A stretch of 64,000 nucleotides of DNA, from assembly GCF_002441855.2 (NCBI RefSeq), contig NZ_CP029487.1, positions 868,001-932,000 on the forward strand, written 5' to 3'. Numbering within the stretch: the stretch's first letter is position 1; each line of letters starts with the position of its first letter. The stretch is from Eubacterium maltosivorans (GTDB lineage Bacteria; Bacillota; Clostridia; Eubacteriales; Eubacteriaceae). The notes below the pieces were generated by a model. It made no database searches and had not been told where the DNA came from. It saw nothing but the letters and a program-made list of their open reading frames with translations. A program made the translations under genes and the position numbers. Shown here piece by piece: positions 43,040 through 51,929 of the stretch.

Positions 43040-45634
43040 ATGAAAAAAAATTTTAAAATAGAAGGGATGTCCTGTACGGCCTGTGCTGCTGCCATCGAAC
43101 GAACCGTAAATAAAATGGATGGTGTGGAGGACGCTGTGGTCAATTATGCCACCGAAAATTTGTCTGTGACCTATGATGACAGCTCGGTTCATGCTCCGGC
43201 GATTGTCTCCGCTATCGAGAAAATCGGTTATGGTGCAGTGCCCGAACAGGATGCCTCTCCATCCGGTAAAAGCACTGTCAAGAATACAGCCGGTGAAAAT
43301 GCCCAAAAGCAAATGAAAGAGCTCCAGACTCGGCTCATTATTTCATTAATTTTTACCATTCCTTTATTCTACCTGTCTATGGGTCCTATGATTGGGCTGC
43401 CTGTTCCCGCTTTTTTAGATGGCGATATGAATCGCCTGGTCAACACAATTACTCAGATGCTTTTAACCCTGCCTGTTGTTTATATGGGTGCGCATTTTTA
43501 TAAGGATGGTTACAAAGCCCTCTGGAAACGCATTCCAAATATGGACTCTCTGGTGGCCGTTGGAACCAGCGCTTCTTTTCTTTACGGTATTTATGTATTG
43601 TACCAATTGGCCTGGGGCTATTCGTACGGCGATATGTCCATGGTGCATCACTTCGCCCACGAGATTTATTTTGAAGGGACCGCGGTTATTTTAACCCTTA
43701 TCACCTTAGGAAAATACATGGAAGCCCGCGCTAAAGGAAAAACTTCCCAGGCTATTGAAAAACTTATTGCCCTGGCTCCAGATACCGCTCTCGTAGAGCG
43801 CGGTAATACAGAGGTCGAAATCCCCATTGATGATGTACGCCTTGGCGATACCGTCGTCATTAAGCCTGGTGATCGTATTCCAGTGGATGGTGAAATTATT
43901 TCTGGTCATTCCAGTGTCGACGAGTCCCTGCTTACTGGTGAGAGCATTCCGGTAGAAAAGGAAACCGGTGACCACGTTATCTGTGGCAGCATCAATAAAA
44001 CTGGCGCTTTTAAGTTTCGCACCACCAAAATTGGTGATGATACTACGCTTAGCAAGATTATCCATCTTGTAGAAGAGGCCCAGTCCTCTAAAGCCCCGAT
44101 CGCCAAAATTGCTGACCAGATTAGCCGTTATTTTGTACCAGCTGTTATGGGAATTGCCGCCTTATCCTTTGTCGTCTGGCTGCTCCTCGGTTATGAGTTC
44201 TCCTTTGCATTGTCAATGGGCATTTCAGTACTCGTTATATCATGTCCCTGCGCCCTCGGACTGGCGACACCGACAGCCATCATGGTAGGCACCGGCAAAG
44301 GCGCTGAGCAGGGCATTCTTTTTAAAAATGGCCCTGCCCTTGAAACACTCGGAAAAGCCGATGCCGTTGTTTTTGATAAAACCGGCACCATCACCATTGG
44401 CAAGCCTTCCATTACAGATATTGTTCCCTTGGGCAGTACAGATGAAGAGACACTTCTTCAGCTTGTTGCTTCCATTGAGGCTAAATCAGAACATCCTCTG
44501 AGTGAAGCCATCGTGGAAGGGGCTAACGAAAGGGGCATTGCGTTACGGGACGTGTCCGATTTTAATGCTATCCCCGGCCTCGGCGTCGAGGGTACTGTAG
44601 ATACCCGTTTTATTACAATCGGCAACCAGAAGCTTATGAAAGGTTCCGGCATTGACCCCGATACTCAGACTGAGCTTTACAACAGTCTCTCTGACGCTGG
44701 TAAAACGCCCTTGTTTATCGGTGAAGGCAATGAACTGATTGGCATAATCGCCGTTGCGGATACGCTTAAGGAGAATTCGTCAAATGCTATCGCTCAGCTT
44801 AAGGCTATGGGCACTCAGGTATATATGCTAACCGGTGATAATGAGCGGACTGCACGTGCCATCGGCGCAAAAATCAATATTGATCACGTTATTGCTAATG
44901 TTCTGCCGGAGGAAAAGGCTGACCTGATTAAAAAACTTCAGACTGAAGGCAAACAGGTTATTATGGTCGGTGACGGCATCAATGATGCTCCTGCCCTGGC
45001 ACAAAGCGATATCGGCATTGCCATTGGCAACGGAACCGATGTAGCCATCGAATCTGCTGATGTTATCCTCATGCAGAACGACCTTTTGCAGATCGTAGCA
45101 GCTATTCAGCTGAGTAAAGCGACGATTCGAAATATCAAGCAAAACTTGTTCTGGGCCTTTATTTACAATACCATCGGTATTCCGTTGGCTGCTGGTATTC
45201 TCTACCTTCCCTTCGGCCTCAAACTGAACCCGATGTTTGCCGCAGCGGCCATGAGCCTGAGCTCAGTTTCCGTTGTGCTGAACGCACTTTCTCTGAAAGG
45301 CTTTAAGCCAAAATTTATCTCTGTGAATGACCTGCCGTCTATCCAAACGGATGTGACGGTTGTCAATAATCAAATTAATAACAGTGATTCGATAATGGAA
45401 TCACAGAAAGAAGGAATAACAATGACTAAAAAATTACATGTAAATGACATGAGCTGCAAACACTGCGTAAAACGTGTTGAAGACACTTTAAATGCCATTG
45501 ACGGCGTTTCAAATGTTCAAGTTTCTCTGGAAGATGCCCAGGCTACCATGGATGTGACAGATGCCGTTACTGACAAAATGCTGTGCGATGCTCTGGATGA
45601 AGCTGGCTATCCCGCCTCTGTCATTACTGAGTGA
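43040..45634 (+). CDS. copA: Copper-exporting P-type ATPase with C-terminal CopZ-like domain
   Basis: This is 864 residues from the ATG at 43040 (GGAGG, 8 nt). An N-terminal HMA domain has MSCTACAAA (Cys about 12 and 15). The P1B-ATPase core shows the TGES-type LLTGESIPVEK, the transmembrane CPC motif (about 402-404), phosphorylated Asp in DKTGT (about 446) and GDGINDAPALA. A linker of about 40 residues leads to a second HMA domain, MSCKHCVKRVE (Cys about 806 and 809), which has the size of a CopZ chaperone and its own internal ribosome site. It exports Cu(I). Confidence 0.94.
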   Translation: MKKNFKIEGMSCTACAAAIERTVNKMDGVEDAVVNYATENLSVTYDDSSVHAPAIVSAIEKIGYGAVPEQDASPSGKSTVKNTAGENAQKQMKELQTRLIISLIFTIPLFYLSMGPMIGLPVPAFLDGDMNRLVNTITQMLLTLPVVYMGAHFYKDGYKALWKRIPNMDSLVAVGTSASFLYGIYVLYQLAWGYSYGDMSMVHHFAHEIYFEGTAVILTLITLGKYMEARAKGKTSQAIEKLIALAPDTALVERGNTEVEIPIDDVRLGDTVVIKPGDRIPVDGEIISGHSSVDESLLTGESIPVEKETGDHVICGSINKTGAFKFRTTKIGDDTTLSKIIHLVEEAQSSKAPIAKIADQISRYFVPAVMGIAALSFVVWLLLGYEFSFALSMGISVLVISCPCALGLATPTAIMVGTGKGAEQGILFKNGPALETLGKADAVVFDKTGTITIGKPSITDIVPLGSTDEETLLQLVASIEAKSEHPLSEAIVEGANERGIALRDVSDFNAIPGLGVEGTVDTRFITIGNQKLMKGSGIDPDTQTELYNSLSDAGKTPLFIGEGNELIGIIAVADTLKENSSNAIAQLKAMGTQVYMLTGDNERTARAIGAKINIDHVIANVLPEEKADLIKKLQTEGKQVIMVGDGINDAPALAQSDIGIAIGNGTDVAIESADVILMQNDLLQIVAAIQLSKATIRNIKQNLFWAFIYNTIGIPLAAGILYLPFGLKLNPMFAAAAMSLSSVSVVLNALSLKGFKPKFISVNDLPSIQTDVTVVNNQINNSDSIMESQKEGITMTKKLHVNDMSCKHCVKRVEDTLNAIDGVSNVQVSLEDAQATMDVTDAVTDKMLCDALDEAGYPASVITE
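45411..45634 (+). promoter_or_regulatory. Internal ribosome site and CopZ-sized reading frame inside copA
   Basis: AAGGA at 45411-45415 lies 6 nt before an in-frame ATG at 45422. Starting there gives a 70-residue protein beginning MTKKLHVNDMSCKHC, the normal size of a free copper chaperone. One gene may therefore yield both the pump and the chaperone. Confidence 0.5.
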
Positions 45635-45915
45635 CCCCCATGGAAGGCATTGACCGCACCAAGGAGCTCAATCTTTTAAAAACCGCAAGGGGCCAGATAG
45701 ACGGCATTATAAAAATGCTGGAAGAAGACCGCTATTGCATTGACGTATCCAAACAAGTATTGGCGGTACAGGCTCTTTTAAAAAAGGCCAATCTGCAGAT
45801 TCTCGAACAACATATGCATCACTGTGTTACAGATGCCTTCGAAAACGGCAGCAAGGAAGACCGCAATACCAAGATTGAGGAAATCATTACTATTTTGGAT
45901 AAGTATTACAAATAA
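45631..45915 (+). CDS. csoR: CsoR-family copper-sensing repressor
   Basis: This all-helical DUF156/CsoR protein has the metal triad visible as the Cys in RYCIDVSKQ, then His and Cys in MHHCVTDAF. It starts at a GTG that overlaps the copA stop (GTGA); an ATG at 45640 is an alternative, and neither has a strong ribosome site. The product is 94 or 91 residues. CsoR proteins leave DNA when they bind Cu(I), so it probably controls the copA promoter through the GC-rich dyad at 43006-43021. Confidence 0.9.
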   Translation: MTPMEGIDRTKELNLLKTARGQIDGIIKMLEEDRYCIDVSKQVLAVQALLKKANLQILEQHMHHCVTDAFENGSKEDRNTKIEEIITILDKYYK

Positions 45916-45920
45916 CCTGA

Positions 45921-45942
45921 AAGCCCCGAACGGGGCTTTTTT
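45921..45942 (+). terminator. Terminator of the copA-csoR operon
   Basis: AAGCCCCG / CGGGGCTT with a tight loop is followed by TTTTTT, 5 bp past the csoR stop. Confidence 0.9.
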
Positions 45943-45961
45943 ATTATGCATTGCTTTTCAC

Positions 45962-46000
45962 AAAAAAACAGGTTCCGGACATATCAGTCTGGAACCTGTT
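45962..46000 (-). terminator. Minus-strand terminator with no upstream gene
   Basis: AACAGGTTCC / GGAACCTGTT form a 10-bp stem; a T-tract follows only on the minus strand. The gene on that side (glsA) reads plus, so the transcript it would end is antisense or unknown. Confidence 0.55.
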
Positions 46001-46152
46001 CAGGGAAAATTTGGGGAGAGTAAAATTTTTAAATAAGAGGTTGTATGCTCCTTTAGATATATACCCTTTTACCAAAATTTAAACATTTTATATTCCCTTT
46101 CTTTTTTGACTCGTATGGGTATATAGCATTCTACGAAAGCGAGGTTTAAATC

Positions 46153-47094
46153 ATGCAAAAAAATATCATTGACACTAAAAAACTCGAAACGGTACTCAAG
46201 CAAGCCTACAGCGCCGCAGAAAGTGATCAGTCTGGCGCTAACGCTTCTTATATTCCCGCCTTGGCCAAGGTTCCTTCCAATCTGTTTGGGCTGACCGCTG
46301 TAACATCAGATGGTACAGTAATTGAGACAGGTGACACCAGCTATCCCTTTGCCATTGAATCTATTTCCAAAGTCTTTTCCATGGCGCTCGTCATGGAAGC
46401 CGTCGGAGCTCAGGAGATGTTAAAAAAGGTGGGCGCAGACCCGACAGGCCTTCCTTTTAACTCTGTAATGGCACTGGAACTGCACCGCGGCAAGCCACTC
46501 TCGCCACTGGTAAACGCCGGCGCCATGGCCACTGTCAGTCTGTTGCCTGCCGCCAATTCCGATGAAAAATGGCAGAAAATTCTTGATGGTTACAGCCAAT
46601 TTGCCGGCCACACCCTTGAAGTGATGAATGCTGTGTATACCTCAGAGGCTGCCACCAACAGCCATAACAAAGGCATCGCCTGGCTCATGTCAAGCTATGG
46701 CACGCTTTATGACGATCCAGATATCACCTGCGATATTTACACCAGGCAATGCTCTATTGCCATAACCTGTAAAAATCTGGCGGTTATGGGGGCTACACTG
46801 GCCAATGGCGGCGTAAACCCAATTACTGAAAAAGCTGTTATAAATCCCGAATTTTTACCTCATATTTTTGCTGAAATGACCATGGAAGGTCTCTATGGTG
46901 CTTCGGGTGATTTCGCCTATACCGTAGGACTTCCTGGTAAGAGCGGCGTGGGCGGTGGCTTGCTGGCGGTAGTACCCGGTCAGTTGGCACTTTCTGCCTT
47001 CAGTCCGAGGCTTGACCCCATCGGTAACAGTGTCCGAGGGCAAAAAGCTTTGCGTTTTATTTCTGATGCCCTCGATCTTTCACTTTACCGATAA
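46153..47094 (+). CDS. glsA: Glutaminase
   Basis: This 313-residue glutaminase belongs to the beta-lactamase-like serine group. The catalytic Ser-x-x-Lys is in IESISKVFSMAL, with other signatures NAGAMATVSLL and GLPGKSGVGGGLLAV. It hydrolyses glutamine to glutamate and ammonia in the cytoplasm. The leader has a 9-bp inverted repeat (TATATACCC / GGGTATATA, 46058-46066 and 46117-46125). It stands alone and converges with the next gene. Confidence 0.95.
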   Translation: MQKNIIDTKKLETVLKQAYSAAESDQSGANASYIPALAKVPSNLFGLTAVTSDGTVIETGDTSYPFAIESISKVFSMALVMEAVGAQEMLKKVGADPTGLPFNSVMALELHRGKPLSPLVNAGAMATVSLLPAANSDEKWQKILDGYSQFAGHTLEVMNAVYTSEAATNSHNKGIAWLMSSYGTLYDDPDITCDIYTRQCSIAITCKNLAVMGATLANGGVNPITEKAVINPEFLPHIFAEMTMEGLYGASGDFAYTVGLPGKSGVGGGLLAVVPGQLALSAFSPRLDPIGNSVRGQKALRFISDALDLSLYR

Positions 47095-47125
47095 TCAGGT
47101 ACAAGATACCGCGAACTTCTTATTC

Positions 47126-48577
47126 TTATTTAAAAATAATCGGAACCGCAACCAAGCCTGCCTGTTCTACTCCAATTTCACACAGCATCTTACGGGTAGA
47201 ACAAAAACTCCGGTAAAACAAATCAAAAAGTGTTTTGGAAAACAAAGCCGCGTCCTTATTATCCAGACTGTTTTCAAACCTTTCAGCCATTTCTGCCCAC
47301 CAGACAATGTTTTCATCGCCAGTACTCTCAAGCCGCAGAACACTCCCTTTTAGTGTCATAAGAGTCAGCTTGCTGTATATCTCCCTGACCGCCGCAAAAG
47401 GAGCACAATGGACGATGGCCTGTAAACAAGCTGCAAAGGTCTGTATTTTTGACCGCTCATCACCCTTTAGTTTTAAGGCTTCCTTAATCTTCTGGAGGGC
47501 ATTTTCATCAAAAAATGGAAAAACACTAAGTGCAACAGACTCACCGGTAATAGCCAGAATCTGCAGGGCTTCTAAAAACTGAATCAGATTTCTGTCCATT
47601 GTCATATCCTTCATTTTGTATAAAATCGTCCGGTCTCCCGGGAAAATCACTTTTGTTCCAACACCATTGATGTTTTTTGCTACGCCCAGCTCATTAAGAA
47701 TACTTATGGTTCGACGTATAGTAATCGGGGATACATGATAAATATCCGCCAGCAGCCTGCCCTGCGGCAGGTAGCTGTCTACCGGATAGACCCCTTGGTT
47801 AATTTTACAGATCAGATCAATGGCGATGTCATCACAATACCGTTTACGGCCCTTTTGAGGTTCCCAAGAAAAAGCTTCGGTCTGAGCACACTGGCCGTCC
47901 TCATTCTGATTAATATCGAAAAATCCTTTTAAATAATAGCTTAATTGTGAAAGCTGCTCAAAGCCATTTGTATATTCCTTTTTTTGGATACACCGAATGG
48001 CATTGAGCAGATATTTTCTTACTTTTTCCAAAGCCATATCGCCCTGGCCATCATTCACATCTTTCATCCGGTCCACGAGTACTGTTCCCACAAAAGCATC
48101 AACATCTGTAAACAAGTACATCAGCATCTGATTTTTCATAGGTTGTAAAGATACTTCAAAACCCTTATAAAGGCTAAACAACAGCGGCTCCTGATCACTG
48201 GTAAGCAGCTGTTCCAGTTCAGCGAGCTGTTTTTCATCCATCAAACTTAATCCCTGTAGCCTGGATAAGGGGGAAAAATGGCAGAGACTTTCATAAAGAT
48301 CCTTCAATACCCCCCTGCGCTCTTCAAAGTCCAGTGTTTTTTCTGCGGTTTCATCTGGCTGCCATATTATTTCTGCTGTTTTCCCCTTGCTCAGCTGGAC
48401 ATACCCGTCCTTTTCCAATGTTTTTAAGGCGATCTGGGCTGGACAATAGGACACGTTAAAATGATCGGCGATCTCCTTAACCGTTGGAAAACGGTCTCCA
48501 CTTTTATAATTGCCCATCTTGATCTGTCTTAGCAGAAAATGATATATCATTTTCTGTTGACTTTTTTCTGCTGCCAT
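47126..48577 (-). CDS. Transcriptional regulator with two GntR-type winged helices
   Basis: I start at the ATG at 48577 (AGGAGG), giving 483 residues. The N-terminal GntR-like wHTH spans about residues 8-70 (GDRFPTVKEIADHFNVSYC). A second one lies about residues 235-300 (LPQGRLLADIYHVSPITIRRTISILNELGV). Between and after them are helical regions I do not recognise; the C-terminal 180 residues could be a ligand-binding domain. Two separate GntR-type HTH domains in one chain are uncommon. Targets are unknown; the divergent flavoprotein gene is a candidate. Confidence 0.7.
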   Translation of the reverse strand: MAAEKSQQKMIYHFLLRQIKMGNYKSGDRFPTVKEIADHFNVSYCPAQIALKTLEKDGYVQLSKGKTAEIIWQPDETAEKTLDFEERRGVLKDLYESLCHFSPLSRLQGLSLMDEKQLAELEQLLTSDQEPLLFSLYKGFEVSLQPMKNQMLMYLFTDVDAFVGTVLVDRMKDVNDGQGDMALEKVRKYLLNAIRCIQKKEYTNGFEQLSQLSYYLKGFFDINQNEDGQCAQTEAFSWEPQKGRKRYCDDIAIDLICKINQGVYPVDSYLPQGRLLADIYHVSPITIRRTISILNELGVAKNINGVGTKVIFPGDRTILYKMKDMTMDRNLIQFLEALQILAITGESVALSVFPFFDENALQKIKEALKLKGDERSKIQTFAACLQAIVHCAPFAAVREIYSKLTLMTLKGSVLRLESTGDENIVWWAEMAERFENSLDNKDAALFSKTLFDLFYRSFCSTRKMLCEIGVEQAGLVAVPIIFK

Positions 48578-48880
48578 AAAATTCCTCCTTTTTTTCATTC
48601 TAACACACTTTATTTTCAAAATCCAGCATTGCCATAGCTTCAAAAGCATCTATTAGGAATCCCAAATAAGGATGATAACCGATACCGTTTAAACCCTTTG
48701 CTTCCGCCATATATACTCATCCGGGCAAAAACAACGGCATCCACTGGTATTGCTTGCAATTTTCACGGTCCCTGAGAGCCATAAAATTCACACCACAATT
48801 TATCACATTTCCATTGCTTTTACCATCACACTGGATTATAATTCTATTCAATGGTTGTTTACGTTATCAGGAGGTTAAAT
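48578..48880. other. Divergent region between the tandem-GntR regulator and the flavoprotein gene
   Basis: No gene is seen. It carries the promoter at 48814-48842 and a strong AGGAGG site before 48881. No clear palindromic operator was found. Confidence 0.55.
48814..48842 (+). promoter_or_regulatory. Promoter of the iron-sulfur flavoprotein gene
   Basis: TTGCTT and TATAAT are separated by exactly 17 nt, about 39 bp upstream of the ATG. Confidence 0.7.
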
Positions 48881-49429
48881 ATGAAAGTTTTAATTATTTC
48901 GTCCAGTCCCAGAAAAGGCGGCAACAGCGAACTGCTGGCCCGTGCCTTTGCGCAGGGGCTTCAGCAAAAGGATCATGTCGTTACAATGATTTCCGCTGGT
49001 CACATGAAAATAAACGGATGCCTGGCTTGCGATCAATGTTACGCCGAGGCCGATGCACCTTGTGTTCAAAAAGATGATTTTTGGAAAATTTACCCCATGC
49101 TTTTAGCTGCTGACATGGTTGTTCTGGTATCGCCGCTATATTTTTTCAATTTGACTGCCCAGCTAAAAGCAGTCATTGATCGAATGTACGCTTTTTGCAG
49201 AAGTAATCATCCAATGCCTTTGGTAGGTAAAAAATCAGTCCTGCTGATGACCGGTGCCAGCAGTGACCTGAAGGATTTTCTTCCCGCCATTGACAGTTAT
49301 AAGCTAACCGCAGACTACCTGAAATGGCAGAATAAAGGCGTTTTTATCGCTTCTGATGTCTGGAAAAAGGATGATATTCTGGAAAGCGGCTGGCTGGAAC
49401 AAGTCCTCGCCTTTGGGCAAAGCTTTTAA
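48881..49429 (+). CDS. Iron-sulfur flavoprotein / NADPH-dependent FMN reductase family
   Basis: This is 182 residues from the ATG at 48881 with AGGAGG. The flavodoxin-like fold opens with VLIISSSPRKGGNSELLA (FMN phosphate loop), and LVSPLYFFNLTAQLKAVIDRMY lines the flavin. A Cys set CLACDQCYAEADAPC could bind a 4Fe-4S cluster, as in Isf proteins, or be a redox site. It probably shuttles electrons in the cytoplasm; the partner is not known. The GNAT gene follows. Confidence 0.85.
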   Translation: MKVLIISSSPRKGGNSELLARAFAQGLQQKDHVVTMISAGHMKINGCLACDQCYAEADAPCVQKDDFWKIYPMLLAADMVVLVSPLYFFNLTAQLKAVIDRMYAFCRSNHPMPLVGKKSVLLMTGASSDLKDFLPAIDSYKLTADYLKWQNKGVFIASDVWKKDDILESGWLEQVLAFGQSF

Positions 49430-49501
49430 CGATTAACAATGTTCCTACAAAGCCAGGAGATCTTTCTACTGGCTGGTTTTTATACTGCCAGGAGGCTCAC
49501 T

Positions 49502-50293
49502 TTGTACACAATTTCAAAAAAAAATCTACAGTGTATTGCGCCATTATTTAAAGGTTGGAATGAAACACCAGTATGGTCCTGCCTTCAAGGCCATCTCGGT
49601 CAGGCTTTTGCAGATAATCCCGACACCCCCAAGTCTGCCCAGATCTTAATCGGTGATTTTTGTTTTTTTGCCGGCATACCTGATCCAGAGCTGATCGATA
49701 ACATTCCTGATCCGATCAGGGTTCCCGTCATTACCCTGATCACGCGCCAGGAAAGCTGGCATTCATTAATCGAATCTACCTACGATGGACGATACATAAA
49801 ATTTATACGTTATGCTCTAAAAAAAGAACCCGAAGCTTTCAATCAAGAACAGCTTCGGGTTAATCTTACAGGCCTTCCCCAGGACTGCGAAATTTGTCGA
49901 ATTGACGGTACGCTTTACCGCACTCTGCGAAATGAAGAATGGTCTAAAGATTTATGTTCTCAGTTTAAAAACGCACAGGATTATGCACAAAACGGTCTCG
50001 GATTTGTCATCATTAAAAACCATGAAGTCATTACCGGAGCTTCCTCCTATACTTATTACGATGACGGTATCGAAATCCAGATCGATACTAAACGCCCCTA
50101 TCGAAGACAAGGTTTGGCACGGATTGTAGGCTCACGCCTTATTTTAGAATGCCTGCAGCAAAACCGCTATCCCAGCTGGGATGCTGTCAGCCAGGAATCC
50201 CTGGGCCTTGCCAAGAGCCTTGGCTACTGTCTGGAGGCACCTTACACAGCATATGCCGTGGGTGATATGGCCCTTTTGTCCGCACCACGCTAA
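49502..50293 (+). CDS. GNAT family acetyltransferase
   Basis: The best start is TTG at 49502, with AGGAGG about 7 nt upstream; an ATG at 49439 would include the ribosome site. The product is 263 residues. The C-terminal GNAT core shows DTKRPYRRQGLARIVGSRLILECL, the acetyl-CoA binding Q/R-x-x-G-x-A pattern. The N-terminal half is typical of the longer GNAT subfamily with an extra domain. The substrate is unknown. It likely shares the flavoprotein promoter. Confidence 0.75.
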   Translation: MYTISKKNLQCIAPLFKGWNETPVWSCLQGHLGQAFADNPDTPKSAQILIGDFCFFAGIPDPELIDNIPDPIRVPVITLITRQESWHSLIESTYDGRYIKFIRYALKKEPEAFNQEQLRVNLTGLPQDCEICRIDGTLYRTLRNEEWSKDLCSQFKNAQDYAQNGLGFVIIKNHEVITGASSYTYYDDGIEIQIDTKRPYRRQGLARIVGSRLILECLQQNRYPSWDAVSQESLGLAKSLGYCLEAPYTAYAVGDMALLSAPR

Positions 50294-50318
50294 AAGTGTG
50301 TATCTTGTGCAGATCAAT

Positions 50319-51875
50319 TTATTTTACATTTTTGTCAGTTACATTGTTTTTATCAACAAAATTATATCTTTCTGGGTGTATCGAAATGATTATCGCGCTG
50401 ATTACCACAAGAACAATCAAAAACATGGCTGGAAGGCCGCCAATATTCGAAAGCATCTTAATGCCGGTAATTCCCTCACCCACCGACATCATAATCCAGG
50501 TTACCACAGCTACAATAACACCCCAAACCGCAATCAAATAAGTTGGCGGCTCTGGCGAATCTGGTGCGATTCCTTTGCTGCAAATACCTGCAATGGCCAT
50601 TGTAGTGGAATCGGCTGCGGTTACAAATGAAATCAAAACCGCTACCAGATACAATGGAATAAAAATCTGGCTTAAAGGCAAGTTCTTGAACAGCTGATAA
50701 ATCACATTTTCATACCCGGCGTTATATGCATCAATGAGACCTGATGCGGGGTTATTCATCAGCTGATTGACTGTCGCTCCAGAGATAATCATGAACCAAA
50801 CTATACTAAACAGTGCGGTTACAAAAAGGTTCATTGCAATCACATCTTTTATCCTGCGGCCATAGCTAATTCTTCCGAGGAACACCGCCGTCACTGGTGC
50901 CCACGCCATCCAGTTTCCCAAATAAAACATCGTCCAATTTTTGGCCCAGAGGTCACCCTCTGCTGTGCCAGTAAACAGCGTACCACTGAAAAAGGTCGAT
51001 ATAAACTGACCTATGCTTTCAATACCAAAACTAAAAATAAAGACAGTTCCCCCGAACAAGAGTATAAAAGCCAGTATCACAATATACATTGCTACATTTA
51101 TATTTGACAGATATTTTATACCTCGAGTGATCCCCGTAACTGCGGCAATAATGGTCATACCTCCAATTACCAGAATGATGATTCCCCACACCATTGCATT
51201 TGAATCGATGCCGAACAGCTTGCTGAGCCCACCATTGATACTGAGCACGCCTGAAGCCAGAGATGCGGCAAGACCTGTGACCAATGCAAATACACAGATA
51301 AAATCCACAGCCTTGCTCACGCCGCTTCTTCCCTTTTCAGGAATAAGCGGCGCAATGACAGAACCCAAGGAGAAGGGCTGCCGCATATTATAATAAACAA
51401 AAGCAAAAACGACCGCTAAAATTGTGTAAAGTCCATAGGGCAGGACCGTCCAGTGTCTGAAAACTGCTGCCATGGCAAATAGAGAAGACTCTGGAGTCAG
51501 AGCCTCAATACCGCTTGATACCGGAGGATTAAGAATATGCTGTACTGGCTCAGCCGCCCCCCAAAATACAATGCCCGAAGCCACCGTGGTGCAAAGCGTA
51601 ATACTGAACCAATTCCAGACAGACATTATCGGCTTAGCCCCTTTTCCTCCTATGATTATTTTTCCAAAATGCGAAAAATACAAACCGAGGCACACCAGAA
51701 ATACTACCAAAGCAGTCAGTAAAAACAGCCATCCGAATTCGTCCAATATCCACGCATACAGCGTACTGGTTAAGCTTACAAACGCCACGTTATCAAGAAA
51801 AGCTAATATAATGCAGGCGCAAAAAAGAAATACTGACGGTAAAAAAACAATTAAATTAATCTTTTGATGCTTCAT
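50319..51875 (-). CDS. BCCT family betaine/carnitine/choline-type transporter
   Basis: This 518-residue transporter has 12 predicted helices. It carries the BCCT signature region WTMFYLGNWMAWAPVTAVFLGRISYGR and the earlier ASGIVFWGAAEPVQH segment. BCCT carriers import or exchange quaternary ammonium compounds. Next to two MttB paralogues, it probably brings in a methylated amine for demethylation. The MFS terminator lies just before it, so it needs readthrough or its own promoter. Confidence 0.92.
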   Translation of the reverse strand: MKHQKINLIVFLPSVFLFCACIILAFLDNVAFVSLTSTLYAWILDEFGWLFLLTALVVFLVCLGLYFSHFGKIIIGGKGAKPIMSVWNWFSITLCTTVASGIVFWGAAEPVQHILNPPVSSGIEALTPESSLFAMAAVFRHWTVLPYGLYTILAVVFAFVYYNMRQPFSLGSVIAPLIPEKGRSGVSKAVDFICVFALVTGLAASLASGVLSINGGLSKLFGIDSNAMVWGIIILVIGGMTIIAAVTGITRGIKYLSNINVAMYIVILAFILLFGGTVFIFSFGIESIGQFISTFFSGTLFTGTAEGDLWAKNWTMFYLGNWMAWAPVTAVFLGRISYGRRIKDVIAMNLFVTALFSIVWFMIISGATVNQLMNNPASGLIDAYNAGYENVIYQLFKNLPLSQIFIPLYLVAVLISFVTAADSTTMAIAGICSKGIAPDSPEPPTYLIAVWGVIVAVVTWIMMSVGEGITGIKMLSNIGGLPAMFLIVLVVISAIIISIHPERYNFVDKNNVTDKNVK

Positions 51876-51894
51876 TGTTTCCTCCTAAAGAAAA

Positions 51895-51919
51895 AAGCGG
51901 CCAAACAGACGGGCCGCTT
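51895..51919 (-). terminator. Terminator after the MFS gene
   Basis: AAGCGGCC / GGCCGCTT with a 9-nt loop is followed on the minus strand by TTTTT, between the MFS stop and the BCCT start. Confidence 0.85.
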
Positions 51920-51929
51920 ATAAGTACGA

